Assembly: GCA_043736155.1 (NCBI GenBank)
Contig: JAYTDA010000140.1
Coordinates: 1-32,501 of the forward strand
Direction of reading: 5' to 3'
Source of the DNA: JANNRR01 sp043736155
GTDB lineage: Bacteria; Pseudomonadota; Alphaproteobacteria; Rhodobacterales; Rhodobacteraceae
DNA: 32,501 nucleotides
Positions 1 through 8,050 of the stretch are shown here, piece by piece; within the stretch, counting starts at the first letter, position 1; each line of letters opens with the position of its first letter. The position numbers and the translations under genes are program-made. Under the pieces are notes generated by a model that was given only the letters and a program-made list of their open reading frames with translations, searched no databases and had not been told where the DNA came from.

Positions 1-25
1 GCTTCACGCCCCCCGGACCCCCCGT

Positions 26-46
26 GGAGTATTTCCACGAAAGAAA
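26..46 (+). repeat. Dispersed intergenic motif, copy 1
   Basis: The segment reads GGAGTATTTCCACGAAAG and continues A-rich. It resembles the motif at 10491-10513 (+) and 17821-17840 (-), where the core is GGAGTATTTTCGCGAAA, and the shorter core at 7785-7798. It lies in non-coding DNA at the left edge of the window. From memory, similar GGAGTATTTT elements are common between Rhodobacterales genes; their role is unknown to me. Confidence 0.5.
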
Positions 47-86
47 AGCTGAAGAGAGTAGATACTGCAAAGAACCGGCTGCTTTA

Positions 87-863
87 TCAATCATCCCCAC
101 CCCTGCCCTTGAACTCCACCAGCGAATTCGCGCCATCGACTACCAGCATCGCGCCGTTGACGTAGCTCGCCCCGTCCGAGGCCAGAAACAGGCAGCAGGC
201 GGCAACCTCATCCGGGGTTCCGGGCCGCGCGGTGGGGGAATTGTTGCCTGCCACGATTTCGCCGGGGCTGGAGGACGGCGTTTCGATCCACCCCGGCAGC
301 ACCGCGTTGCAGGTGATGCCGTTCGCGGCGTTTTCCAGCGCTGTCACCCGCGTCAGTCCGGTCAGTGCCGCCTTGGCGCTGGAATAACCGGCGGCACGGG
401 GGTTGGTGACGACGGGGCCGGTGACCGAGGCGACATTGACGATGCGGCCATAGTGCCGCGCCTGCATGAAGGGCAGCACCGCCCGCGTCACCTGAAACGG
501 GATGGTGACATTCAGCGCCAGATGGCGGGCCCATTCGGCGTCTGACACGGCTTCGATCCGCGACGCCTTGAACGGCACGCCTTCCTGCACCATTCCGGCA
601 TTGTTCACCAGGATCGCCAGCGGCCCCAACGCCGCTTCGGCTTCGCTGACCAGTCGGGCGACGGCCGCAGGATCGGTCAGGTCGGCGACAAAGGCGGCAT
701 GCCCCTGACCCAGCTCTGCCAGCCGGTCAAATATCCGCGCCGTGGTCGAGGTGATGGCGACCCGCGCCCCTGCCGCTGCCAATGCCCGGGCTGCGGCAAA
801 GCCGATACCCCCGGCACTGCCACACCCTGTCACCAGCGCCACACGTCCTGCCACACCGGCCAT
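87..863 (-). CDS. Short-chain dehydrogenase/reductase (SDR)
   Basis: A 258-aa classical SDR, an NAD(P)-dependent oxidoreductase of unknown substrate, probably cytosolic. The Rossmann motif is TGCGSAGGIG at residues 12-21, one residue longer in the glycine loop than the usual TGxxxGIG. NNAG is at 87-90, and the catalytic tetrad would be N118, S146, Y160 and K164 (YSSAK). I chose the ATG at 863 because AAAGGGG lies about 8 bases upstream and the first beta strand (GRVALVTG) begins six residues in; in-frame starts up to 1025 add sequence without SDR character. It is divergent from mreB and shares its 330-bp upstream region. The family is certain, the substrate is not. Confidence 0.9.
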   Translation of the reverse strand: MAGVAGRVALVTGCGSAGGIGFAAARALAAAGARVAITSTTARIFDRLAELGQGHAAFVADLTDPAAVARLVSEAEAALGPLAILVNNAGMVQEGVPFKASRIEAVSDAEWARHLALNVTIPFQVTRAVLPFMQARHYGRIVNVASVTGPVVTNPRAAGYSSAKAALTGLTRVTALENAANGITCNAVLPGWIETPSSSPGEIVAGNNSPTARPGTPDEVAACCLFLASDGASYVNGAMLVVDGANSLVEFKGRGGDD

Positions 864-1195
864 TTTTCGCCCCTTTGCCATCCGCTGTGCCAACCCTGCC
901 ATATGGCGCGAACGGAATACCAGAATCTTCCTGCATCCGGGGTGGCGCTGGGGTGCGAAACCCGGCCGCAACCAGCACTTTCCCCACATTCGCGCGGAAT
1001 GCCGCCGACTGGTGCCGGGTTGCACCCTTTACCCTTTGCAGGCACCGCCCCTATAAGGGCCGGGTTCTGCCGCCCTGAGTCGCGGGCCGCATGGTCCTTG
1101 GCATCACCGTCTTCGGCATCACCTTCTTCGGCATCACCTCCTTCGGCATCACCTTCTTTGGCATCTCATTCTCTGGCTTCACAGGAACCCACACG
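864..1195. other. Divergent intergenic region, SDR / mreB
   Basis: About 330 bp without a convincing gene. It should hold the promoters of the leftward SDR and of the rightward mre operon. A TATAAG at 1052-1057 could be a -10 box for mreB, but no good -35 is correctly spaced, so this is weak. The distal part contains a 15-bp tandem repeat (1096-1170), and an AGGA at 1182-1185 is the likely mreB ribosome binding site. Confidence 0.5.
1096..1170 (+). repeat. Five 15-bp tandem repeats in the mreB leader
   Basis: Five consecutive 15-base units, 1096-1110, 1111-1125, 1126-1140, 1141-1155 and 1156-1170, have consensus CTTCGGCATCACCTT. The outer units are more diverged. The array is open in the mreB frame from an ATG at 1091 and would encode a repeated hydrophobic pentapeptide (FGIT followed by F or S). 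Because 15 is a multiple of three, copy-number change would keep the frame. Confidence 0.85.
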
Positions 1196-2233
1196 ATGTT
1201 TGGAATTTCGGGTCTGTTCTCGTCTGACATGGCGATTGACCTTGGTACGGCGAACACCCTGGTTTACGTCAAGGGCCGCGGCATCATCCTGAATGAGCCG
1301 TCGGTGGTGGCCTATCATGTCAAGGACGGCAAGAAACAGGTTCTGGCGGTGGGTGAGGATGCCAAGCTGATGCTGGGCCGTACCCCCGGCTCGATCCAGG
1401 CGATCCGCCCGATGCGCGACGGGGTGATTGCCGATTTCGACGTGGCGGAAGAGATGATCAAGCATTTCATCCGCAAGGCCCACAAGCGCACCACATTCTC
1501 CAAGCCAAAGATCATCGTTTGTGTGCCGTTTGGCGCTACCCCGGTGGAAAAGCGCGCCATCCGCCAGTCGGTGCTGTCTGCCGGTGCGCGCCGCGCCGGG
1601 CTGATTTCGGAACCGATTGCGGCGGCGATTGGCGCAGGCATGCCGATCACCGATCCGACCGGCAACATGGTGGTGGATATCGGCGGTGGCACCACCGAGG
1701 TGGCGGTGCTGTCGCTTGGCGATATCGTCTATGCCCGCTCGGTCCGGGTTGGCGGCGACCGGATGGATGAGGCGATCATCAGCTATCTGCGCCGCCAGCA
1801 TAACCTGTTGATCGGCGAAGCCACGGCGGAACGGATCAAGACCTCGATTGGCGTGGCGCGGATGCCCGATGACGGGCGCGGGGCGGCGATGATGATCCGG
1901 GGCCGCGATCTGCTGAACGGGGTGCCAAAGGAAACCGAGATCAATCAGGCGCAGGTCGCCGAAGCCCTTGCCGAACCGGTGCAGCAGATCTGCGAAGCGG
2001 TGATGATCGCGCTGGAAGCAACCCCGCCGGACCTCGCTGCCGACATCGTCGACCGCGGCGTGATGCTGACCGGTGGTGGCGCGCTGCTGGGTGATCTGGA
2101 TCTGGCGCTGCGCGAACAGACCGGGCTGTCAATCTCGGTCGCCGATGATCCGCTGAGCTGTGTGGCGCTGGGCACCGGCAAGGCGCTGGAGTTTGAAAAG
2201 CAGCTGCGCCATGTCATAGATTATGACAGCTGA
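1196..2233 (+). CDS. mreB: Rod-shape actin homolog MreB
   Basis: A 345-aa bacterial actin, the usual MreB length. It forms membrane-bound filaments that position the elongation machinery (MreC, MreD, PBP2, RodA), all encoded next. Visible motifs are the phosphate-1 loop DLGTANTLVYVKGRG (residues 15-29), the phosphate-2 segment DIGGGTTEVAVLSLG in the middle and the adenosine motif TGGGALLGDL near the C-terminus. The start at 1196 matches the family N-terminus (MFG, then SSDMAIDLGTANT) and has AGGA about 10 bases upstream. The frame stays open back to an ATG at 1091 through a 15-bp repeat, so a 35-residue extension is possible but unlikely. The last codons (VIDYDS) and the stop lie inside the first unit of a 25-bp tandem repeat. 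Confidence 0.98.
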   Translation: MFGISGLFSSDMAIDLGTANTLVYVKGRGIILNEPSVVAYHVKDGKKQVLAVGEDAKLMLGRTPGSIQAIRPMRDGVIADFDVAEEMIKHFIRKAHKRTTFSKPKIIVCVPFGATPVEKRAIRQSVLSAGARRAGLISEPIAAAIGAGMPITDPTGNMVVDIGGGTTEVAVLSLGDIVYARSVRVGGDRMDEAIISYLRRQHNLLIGEATAERIKTSIGVARMPDDGRGAAMMIRGRDLLNGVPKETEINQAQVAEALAEPVQQICEAVMIALEATPPDLAADIVDRGVMLTGGGALLGDLDLALREQTGLSISVADDPLSCVALGTGKALEFEKQLRHVIDYDS

Positions 2234-2310
2234 TGATGTCATCGACTATGACAGCTGATGATGTCATTGATTATGACAGCTGATCCGACCATCGATCATG
2301 ACAGCTGATC
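2211..2310 (+). repeat. Four 25-bp tandem palindromic repeats across the mreB stop
   Basis: Four exact 25-base periods: 2211-2235, 2236-2260, 2261-2285 and 2286-2310. Each ends ATGACAGCTGAT plus one base and contains an inverted repeat, best in unit 1, where TGTCATA and TATGACA flank GAT. Units 2 and 3 keep TGTCAT/ATGACA, and unit 4 is diverged on its left side. Unit 1 supplies the last codons and stop of mreB; the rest fills the gap to mreC. Stacked hairpins in the mRNA here could act in processing, or lower or stabilise one side of the transcript. That role is inference. Confidence 0.9.
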
Positions 2311-2339
2311 CCCGCTTTCGTCCCTGATGCGAGGCCATC

Positions 2340-3263
2340 TTGGCAAAAGACCGCTATGGCCAACAGGATTACCGCACCCCGATCCGGCGTATCCTGATCG
2401 GGGTGGCGGTGACGCTGCTGCTGGCGCTGTTTGCGCTGTGGCGGATCGACAGCCCACGGGTTGAACGGGTGCGCGCCGCACTGGTTGACCGGGTGGTGCC
2501 AAGCTTTGACTGGGCTTTGGTGCCGGTGACCAAACTGTCGGCGATGGTCGAGGGATTCCGGTCCTACACCCAGCTCTATGAGCAAAATCAGGAACTGCGC
2601 CGCGAATTGCAGCAGATGAAGGCCTGGAAAGAGGCGGCGCTGCAGCTGGAACAGAAAAATGCCAAGCTGCTCGATCTCAATCAGGTGCGGCTTGATCCGA
2701 TGCTGACCCATGTCACCGGTGTGGTGCTGGCCGACAGCGGCAGCCCGTTCCGCCAGTCGGTGTTGCTGAACGTCGGGGCGCGGGACGGGATCCGCGATGG
2801 CTGGGCCACCATGGATGGTCTGGGGCTGGTGGGACGCATTTCGGGGGTCGGGCAGACCACCGCCCGGGTGATCCTGCTGACCGACAGTGCCAGCCGGATT
2901 CCGGTCACCGTGCTGCCATCCGGGCAAAAGGCGCTGCTCTCTGGCGACAATTCCTCGGCGCCGCCGCTGGAGTTTCTGGAAAACCGCGATCTGGTGCGGC
3001 CCGGCGATTCAGTGGTGACATCGGGCGATGGCGGGCTGTTCCCCGCCGGGCTGCTGGTCGGCCAGGCGGTCCAGGGGCCAGACCGGCGGATGCGGGTGCG
3101 GCTGGCGGCGGATTATGAGCGGCTGGAGTTTCTGCGGGTGTTGCGGTCGCGCCCGTCAGAGCGGATCACCGATCCCGGCAGCCTGATCGAGCGGCCTTTG
3201 GCGCCATTTGGCCCCGAAGTCGCCCCTGCCACCCCGCTGGCTGCGGGTGGCAACGGTGGCTGA
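2340..3263 (+). CDS. mreC: Rod-shape protein MreC
   Basis: A 307-aa inner-membrane protein of the elongasome that binds PBP2 and activates PBP2-RodA. An N-terminal arginine-rich stretch is followed by one transmembrane helix (about residues 19-35, LIGVAVTLLLALFALW), a coiled coil (about 75-110, QLYEQNQELRRELQQMKAWKE and on; hyphenation aside this is a continuous helix) and the two beta-barrel domains typical of MreC (for example DGLGLVGRISGVG and the GDSVVTSGDGGLFPAGLLVG region, both split here for length). The start is TTG: GAGG lies at 2331-2334, the N-terminus MAKDR fits the family, and the nearby ATG at 2327 is out of frame. The C-terminus is proline-rich and overlaps mreD. Confidence 0.95.
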   Translation: MAKDRYGQQDYRTPIRRILIGVAVTLLLALFALWRIDSPRVERVRAALVDRVVPSFDWALVPVTKLSAMVEGFRSYTQLYEQNQELRRELQQMKAWKEAALQLEQKNAKLLDLNQVRLDPMLTHVTGVVLADSGSPFRQSVLLNVGARDGIRDGWATMDGLGLVGRISGVGQTTARVILLTDSASRIPVTVLPSGQKALLSGDNSSAPPLEFLENRDLVRPGDSVVTSGDGGLFPAGLLVGQAVQGPDRRMRVRLAADYERLEFLRVLRSRPSERITDPGSLIERPLAPFGPEVAPATPLAAGGNGG

Positions 3264-3795
3264 CGCCGTACCCGCCGGCCATTGGCCCTATCGCGTGCTG
3301 TTTCTGGCGCTGGCGGCGCTGTCGCTGTTCGTACGGCTGTTGCCGCTTGCCACTGTGCCATCGGTCTGGCCGGGAATTGACCTGCTGTTGTGCCTGACCT
3401 TTGCCTGGGTGCTGCGGCGGCCCGATTATGTACCGGCGCTGCTGATCCTGCTGGTGTTTCTGGTCGAAGACATGCTGACCTTGCGGCCGCCGGGGTTGTG
3501 GGCGGCGATTGTGGTGCTCGGCACCGAATTCCTGCGCAGCCGCGAACCGCTGACGCGCGAGCTGCCGTTTGCGCTGGAATGGGCGATGGTGGCGGCGGTG
3601 CTGCTGGGGATGATGCTGGCGAACCGGATGGTGTTGGCCATCACCATCACCCCGCAACCCGGCTTTGCCACCAGTTTCCTGCAATCCGTTCTGACCATCC
3701 TGGCCTATCCCGCAATCGTGGGTTTTTCACGGCTGCTGTTTGGGCTACGCAAGTCGGCAACGGGTGAAGTCGATGCACGGGGGCGGCGGCTGTGA
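3256..3795 (+). CDS. mreD: Rod-shape protein MreD
   Basis: A 179-aa polytopic membrane protein with about five hydrophobic helices. Rhodobacterales-type MreD features include PDYVPALLI, PPGLW and GTEFLRSREPLTRELPF. It works with MreC in the elongasome. The GTG at 3256 is my preferred start: it overlaps the mreC stop by 8 bases, has GGGTGG upstream, and gives a short N-terminus before the first helix. GTG at 3247 and ATG at 3208 are in-frame alternatives that would lengthen the overlap. PBP2 begins 11 bases after the stop, consistent with one operon. Confidence 0.93.
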   Translation: MADAVPAGHWPYRVLFLALAALSLFVRLLPLATVPSVWPGIDLLLCLTFAWVLRRPDYVPALLILLVFLVEDMLTLRPPGLWAAIVVLGTEFLRSREPLTRELPFALEWAMVAAVLLGMMLANRMVLAITITPQPGFATSFLQSVLTILAYPAIVGFSRLLFGLRKSATGEVDARGRRL

Positions 3796-3805
3796 GAAGA
3801 ACGCG

Positions 3806-5749
3806 ATGAGAAGAACCGGGCGCGAAACCGAGGAAAGCGCGCGGCGGATCAACCGCCGCGCACTGCTGCTGGGTGGGTCGATGGTGTCGTTCATGGCGGT
3901 GCTGGGGCTGCGGATGCGGTACATGCAGGTGGAACAGGCCGACAAGTTCCGCCTGTTGGCCGAGGAAAACCGGGTCAACACCCGGCTTATACCGCCGGTG
4001 CGCGGGCTGATCCATGACCGCAACGGCATACCGATCGCCGCCAATGAACAGAATTACCGCGCGGTGATCGTGCGCGAGGATGCCGGTGATGTGGAGGAGG
4101 TGCTGGCACGGATTGCCCGGGTGATCGTGCTGCCACCGGATGAACTGGACAAGATCAAACAGGAAGTGGCGCGCCGCAGCCCGTTTGTGCCGATCACCAT
4201 TGCCGACCGGCTGAGCTGGGATGACCTGTCTGCCATCGCGCTGAATGCCCCCGCGCTGCCCGGTGTGACACCCGAGGTCGGCCTGTCGCGCCGCTATCCC
4301 TATGCCGGGGATTTCGCCCATGTGCTGGGCTATGTTGGCCCTGTGTCGGATTTCGACCTGTCAAAGCTGGAAAACCCCGATCCCTTGTTGCAGATTCCCA
4401 AGTTTCAGATCGGCAAGGTCGGGGTGGAAACCAAGCTGGAAACCGAGCTGCGCGGGTCAGCCGGGGTCAAGCGGATCGAGGTGAATGCGGTCGGTCGGCT
4501 GATGCGCGAGCTGGACCGGCGCGAAGGCAAGGCCGGCTCAAAGGTGGTGCTGACGCTGGACGCGCGGCTGCAAAGCTATGTGCAGGCACGGCTGGCCGAT
4601 CAAAGTGCCGCCGCAGTGGTGATGAATGTCGAAACCGGTGACATCATCGCGATCAATTCCGCCCCGACCTTCGATCCCAACCTGTTTGTGCGCGGCATTT
4701 CATCGGTGGAATATGCGGCATTGACCCAGAATGACCGCCGCCCGTTGGCCAACAAGGCGGTGCAAGGCGTCTATCCGCCGGGATCCACCTTCAAACCGGT
4801 GGTGGTACTGGCGGCATTGGCGGCGGGCAAGACCTCACCCGACGATTCGGTGTCGTGCCGCGGCTTCATCGAACTGGCGGGGCGCAAGGCGCATTGCTGG
4901 AAACGCGCAGGCCACGGCCGCGTCGATCTGCGCACCAGTCTGGCGGAATCCTGCGACGTCTATTATTATGAAATGGCGCAGCGGGCCGGGGTTGAAGCCA
5001 TCACCGCCATGGCGCAGCGGCTGGGTCTGGGGGTCAAACATGATCTGCCGATGTCAGCGGTGAATGAAGGGCTGACCCCGACCAAACAATGGAAACTGGA
5101 AAAGCAGAAAGCCGAATGGATGATCGGCGATACCCTGAATGCCGGGATCGGTCAGGGCTATGTACTGGCATCGCCGTTGCAACTGGCGGTGATGACGGCG
5201 CGGATCGCCACCGGGCGCAACATCCTGCCGCGGTTGGTGAAATCGGTGGACGGTGCCGAACAGCCGATTCTGGGCGGCGAAGGGCTGGGGCTCGATCCGT
5301 CGCACCTGGCGATGGTGCGCGACGGCATGTCTGCCGTGGTCAATGACCAGCACGGCACCGCCTATGGCAGCCGCATCATCGGCGAAACCGTGCGGATGGC
5401 GGGCAAGACCGGCACCAGTCAGGTGCGCAACATCACCGCCGCCGAACGGGCGCGCGGTGTGACCCGCAATGATGACCTGCCGTGGGAACGCCGCGACCAT
5501 GCGCTGTTCGTGGCCTATGCCCCGACCGACCGGCCGAAATACGCGGTGGCGCTGATCGTGGAACATGGCGGTGGCGGATCGGCTGCTGCGGCGCCGATTG
5601 CCCGCGATATCATGCTGCAAGCCCTGTACGAGGCGTTTCCGCCGTTGGATGTCTATCCGCAAAGCCAGCGCCAGCGCATCGAGAACGAGCGCAAGGAGCT
5701 GCGCTTTACCACCCCGGAACAACCCGCCGCCACCCCTTCGCGGGCCTGA
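3806..5749 (+). CDS. mrdA: Penicillin-binding protein 2, peptidoglycan transpeptidase
   Basis: A 647-aa class B PBP that cross-links lateral-wall peptidoglycan with RodA. One membrane anchor lies at about residues 18-36 (ALLLGGSMVSFMAVLGL). The pedestal domain follows, with PPVRGLIHDRNG. The transpeptidase domain carries all three active-site motifs: STFK with nucleophile S327 and K330, SCD at 382-384 (the PBP2 form of SxN, followed by VYYYEMA) and KTGTS at K534. The start at 3806 follows GAGAAG at 3794-3799; longer in-frame starts overlap mreD. The C-terminal tail is Pro/Ala-rich. Length and order in the operon are standard. Confidence 0.97.
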   Translation: MRRTGRETEESARRINRRALLLGGSMVSFMAVLGLRMRYMQVEQADKFRLLAEENRVNTRLIPPVRGLIHDRNGIPIAANEQNYRAVIVREDAGDVEEVLARIARVIVLPPDELDKIKQEVARRSPFVPITIADRLSWDDLSAIALNAPALPGVTPEVGLSRRYPYAGDFAHVLGYVGPVSDFDLSKLENPDPLLQIPKFQIGKVGVETKLETELRGSAGVKRIEVNAVGRLMRELDRREGKAGSKVVLTLDARLQSYVQARLADQSAAAVVMNVETGDIIAINSAPTFDPNLFVRGISSVEYAALTQNDRRPLANKAVQGVYPPGSTFKPVVVLAALAAGKTSPDDSVSCRGFIELAGRKAHCWKRAGHGRVDLRTSLAESCDVYYYEMAQRAGVEAITAMAQRLGLGVKHDLPMSAVNEGLTPTKQWKLEKQKAEWMIGDTLNAGIGQGYVLASPLQLAVMTARIATGRNILPRLVKSVDGAEQPILGGEGLGLDPSHLAMVRDGMSAVVNDQHGTAYGSRIIGETVRMAGKTGTSQVRNITAAERARGVTRNDDLPWERRDHALFVAYAPTDRPKYAVALIVEHGGGGSAAAAPIARDIMLQALYEAFPPLDVYPQSQRQRIENERKELRFTTPEQPAATPSRA

Positions 5750-5759
5750 GGGATTGCCC

Positions 5760-5777
5760 ATGAGGTATCGGCCATGA
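5760..5777 (+). promoter_or_regulatory. Five-codon mini-ORF overlapping the rodA start
   Basis: ATG AGG TAT CGG CCA TGA, with GAGGG about 7 bases upstream. Its TGA overlaps the rodA ATG as ATGA. It also contains the GAGG that serves as the rodA ribosome binding site. It could be chance, or a leader that couples rodA translation to ribosomes leaving mrdA. The sequence is clear; the function is inference. Confidence 0.35.
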
Positions 5778-6913
5778 GCTATCTTGAATATAACGTCAAA
5801 ACCGTGCCGACCGGCCTGCGCAAGGTGCTGTTTTTGAACTGGCCGCTGGTTGTGGTGGTCTGTGCCGTGGCATCGGTGGGGTTCTTGATGCTCTATTCGG
5901 TGGCCGGCGGCGATATCGCCGAATGGGCCGAACCGCAGATGAAGCGGTTTGGCCTCGGGCTGGTGCTGATGTTCGCCATCGCCCTGGTGCCGATCTGGTT
6001 CTGGCGCAACATGTCGGGGCTGGCTTACCTCCTGACCATTCTGCTGTTGCTGGTGGTGGAATTCTTTGGGGTGGAGGGCAAGGGTGCGCAGCGCTGGATC
6101 GATCTGGGCTTCATGCGGCTGCAACCGTCGGAATTGATGAAGGTGACGCTGGTGATGCTGCTGGCCGCCTATTACGACTGGCTGGACATCAAAAAGGTGT
6201 CGCGTCCGCTGTTTGTCCTGATCCCGGTGCTGCTGATCCTGCTGCCCTCGGCTTTGGTGGTGATCCAGCCCAATCTTGGCACCACGCTTTTGTTGCTGGC
6301 ATCCGGTGCCGCCGTGATGTTCGCCGCCGGTGTCAGCCTGTGGTATTTCGCCGGGATCTTTGCCCTGATGGGCGGGCTGATCGCATCGGTGTTCTATCTG
6401 CGCGGGACACCGTGGCAGTTTCTGCATGATTATCAATATGCCCGGATCGATACCTTTCTGGATCCGGCGTCTGATCCGCTTGGCGCTGGCTACAACATCA
6501 ATCAGGCGCAGATCGCGCTGGGGTCCGGCGGCTGGACCGGGCGCGGTTTCATGCAAGGCACCCAAAGCCGGTTGGATTTCCTGCCGGAAAAGCACACCGA
6601 TTTCATCTTTACCACCCTGGCGGAAGAGTTCGGCTTTGTCGGGGCGTTTTCGCTGCTGGCGCTTTACGGCCTGATCATCTTCTTCTGCCTCGCCTCGGCG
6701 CTGCAAAACCGCGACCGCTTTGCCGCGTTGCTCAGTATCGGCGTCGGCGCCACCTTCTTCTTCTACCTCGCCGTCAACCTGTCGATGGTGATGGGTCTGG
6801 CCCCGGTGGTCGGCGTGCCCTTGCCGCTGCTGTCCTATGGCGGGTCGGCAATGCTGGTGATCATGATGGCGTTCGGCCTGACACAGAGTGCGCATGTGCA
6901 TCGGCCGAGGTAG
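5774..6913 (+). CDS. rodA: RodA, SEDS peptidoglycan glycosyltransferase
   Basis: A 379-aa SEDS-family integral membrane protein that polymerises lipid II for the lateral wall as partner of PBP2. About ten hydrophobic helices are visible. Family motifs are KGAQRWIDLG (W108), LQPSELMK (117-123), the long loop with YNINQAQIALGSGG, and LPEKHTDFIF, whose D276 corresponds to the essential SEDS aspartate. Near the C-terminus are GVPLPLLSYGGSAML and a short basic tail. GAGG is about 8 bases before the ATG. It closes the mre operon; the next gene has very different base composition. Confidence 0.97.
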   Translation: MSYLEYNVKTVPTGLRKVLFLNWPLVVVVCAVASVGFLMLYSVAGGDIAEWAEPQMKRFGLGLVLMFAIALVPIWFWRNMSGLAYLLTILLLLVVEFFGVEGKGAQRWIDLGFMRLQPSELMKVTLVMLLAAYYDWLDIKKVSRPLFVLIPVLLILLPSALVVIQPNLGTTLLLLASGAAVMFAAGVSLWYFAGIFALMGGLIASVFYLRGTPWQFLHDYQYARIDTFLDPASDPLGAGYNINQAQIALGSGGWTGRGFMQGTQSRLDFLPEKHTDFIFTTLAEEFGFVGAFSLLALYGLIIFFCLASALQNRDRFAALLSIGVGATFFFYLAVNLSMVMGLAPVVGVPLPLLSYGGSAMLVIMMAFGLTQSAHVHRPR

Positions 6914-6937
6914 GGGGGGAGGAAGCCCACACATTCA

Positions 6938-7741
6938 ATGGTATTTTATCTAAATCAAACAACTGGCGTTAGAGTCCTAGTCAAGTATTTCCGAGATGAC
7001 GTTCGGAAGTATTATAGGAACGGCAGTTTCAGATTTGGAACTCTAGAGGAGTATCGATCTTATGAAGGTGAGGTTCAACGACTCTCAGATTCAGAAGAAG
7101 GTAAGTTGGTTCACGTGATCGAGGGCGAACCTATTGCGGGAAAGCCGGGAACATTTCGTATACCAGATTTTGAGTATCGTAGTCACCAATTCAAGGGCAA
7201 CATTGTAGGTGGCTACATTGGAGAAGAACCAGACAGGCCGCGAGGTATGGCAATGGAGAGAAACATTAATGCGCATGTCATTTGCTTCACTGAAGGCCCC
7301 TACAAATCGACTCATCACCGCTTTATGGCGTTTGGGGGCATCAACCCCGATGGTTCCGGTTACTTCGGGGACAAGAATCTCAAATGGGCTGTCGAAATTG
7401 ATTTGGTGAAATTCTTCAGAGCCCTAGGTTCAAAATTGGGGCCCGGAAAGAAGTTGAAGGGGCTCCCGGTTGAATATGGAGAGCGTCGCAGAAGTATCGG
7501 CCCCAATGAAACATCCTTTATCGATTCCTCTTCCCTATCTTGGGACGAAATCTTAAGTGCAGTCTTTACAAAGAAGACGGTTTTTGGCGGTGAACAGGAG
7601 TATCGGATCATGCTTTATAACGATGACGGAAGCCTTCTTCATGGGGGTGACCCTTTCATAAAGATAACTAGCGCAGCCTTGAGAAACTCCCTTCTAGGGT
7701 TCCATAAACTGAGCAGTACGCCAGAAGCAATTGACCAGTAG
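6938..7741 (+). CDS. Unrecognised 267-aa protein, DUF2971-like features
   Basis: I cannot name this protein with confidence. No signal peptide or membrane helix is seen. Short features recall DUF2971-type proteins: an early FRFGTLEEYRSYEG and SDSEEG, a central AHVICFTEG, then KWAVEIDL, PVEYGER and a late FTKKTVFGGEQEYRIML. A purine-rich GGGGGGGAGGAA lies 14-20 bases before the ATG. The strongest signal is composition: codons rich in A and T (GTA, TTT, TAT, AAT, TCA) between genes with strong G/C third positions, which suggests recent transfer. It sits 24 bases after rodA, possibly reached by read-through. Its role is unknown; a defence link is only a possibility. Confidence 0.7.
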   Translation: MVFYLNQTTGVRVLVKYFRDDVRKYYRNGSFRFGTLEEYRSYEGEVQRLSDSEEGKLVHVIEGEPIAGKPGTFRIPDFEYRSHQFKGNIVGGYIGEEPDRPRGMAMERNINAHVICFTEGPYKSTHHRFMAFGGINPDGSGYFGDKNLKWAVEIDLVKFFRALGSKLGPGKKLKGLPVEYGERRRSIGPNETSFIDSSSLSWDEILSAVFTKKTVFGGEQEYRIMLYNDDGSLLHGGDPFIKITSAALRNSLLGFHKLSSTPEAIDQ

Positions 7742-7779
7742 CGGCGTATCGTCTACATCGTCGTAGCGGCACATCAGCC

Positions 7780-7989
7780 CTACTTTTTCGCGAAAGACCC
7801 GGTGATGGCGGCGCGCAAAGCATCCCCCTTCAATCCAGCAGCCTTGCTGCGTTCAAGCAACTCCACCGAGGACGCGTTCAGTGACAACCCTTCCACCAAT
7901 GCAAACTTGGCAGCCATTGCCGATCCCAAGGATCGGCGTTCAACCCTGTTCACGGTTGCATTTGACGATATGCCGGTTTTTCTTTTCAT
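7780..7989 (-). CDS. Small protein, weakly VbhA-antitoxin-like
   Basis: A 69-aa basic protein ending FAKK. The stretch SAMAAKFALVEGLS followed by VELLERSKAAGLKGDALRAAI recalls the short helical VbhA/Fic-antitoxin fold (ALAS..LEGL, then a helix with DxLRxxI), but no Fic toxin gene is near and the resemblance is weak. There is no clear ribosome binding site before the ATG at 7989; an internal ATG (MAAKFALVEG) is an alternative. It lies 61 bases downstream of the RelB-like gene on the same strand, so both could share a transcript. It may also be non-coding. Confidence 0.4.
   Translation of the reverse strand: MKRKTGISSNATVNRVERRSLGSAMAAKFALVEGLSLNASSVELLERSKAAGLKGDALRAAITGSFAKK
7785..7798. repeat. 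TTTTCGCGAAAGAC core, partial copy of the dispersed motif
   Basis: This 14-base string is identical to the core at 10498-10511 and contains the perfect palindrome TTTCGCGAAA. Here it overlaps the 3' end of the small gene at 7780-7989. Confidence 0.5.
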
Positions 7990-8050
7990 CGAGAGAGTTT
8001 ACCACGCTTCCATGGCTCTGGGAAATGCTGTTTGGGCCTCTGAAAAGCCG

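Noticed and set aside
5054..6934. A 626-codon open frame on the minus strand opposite mrdA and rodA
   Set aside because: Antisense to two clear genes, His/Gln/Arg-rich composition and no motif; a high-GC artefact.
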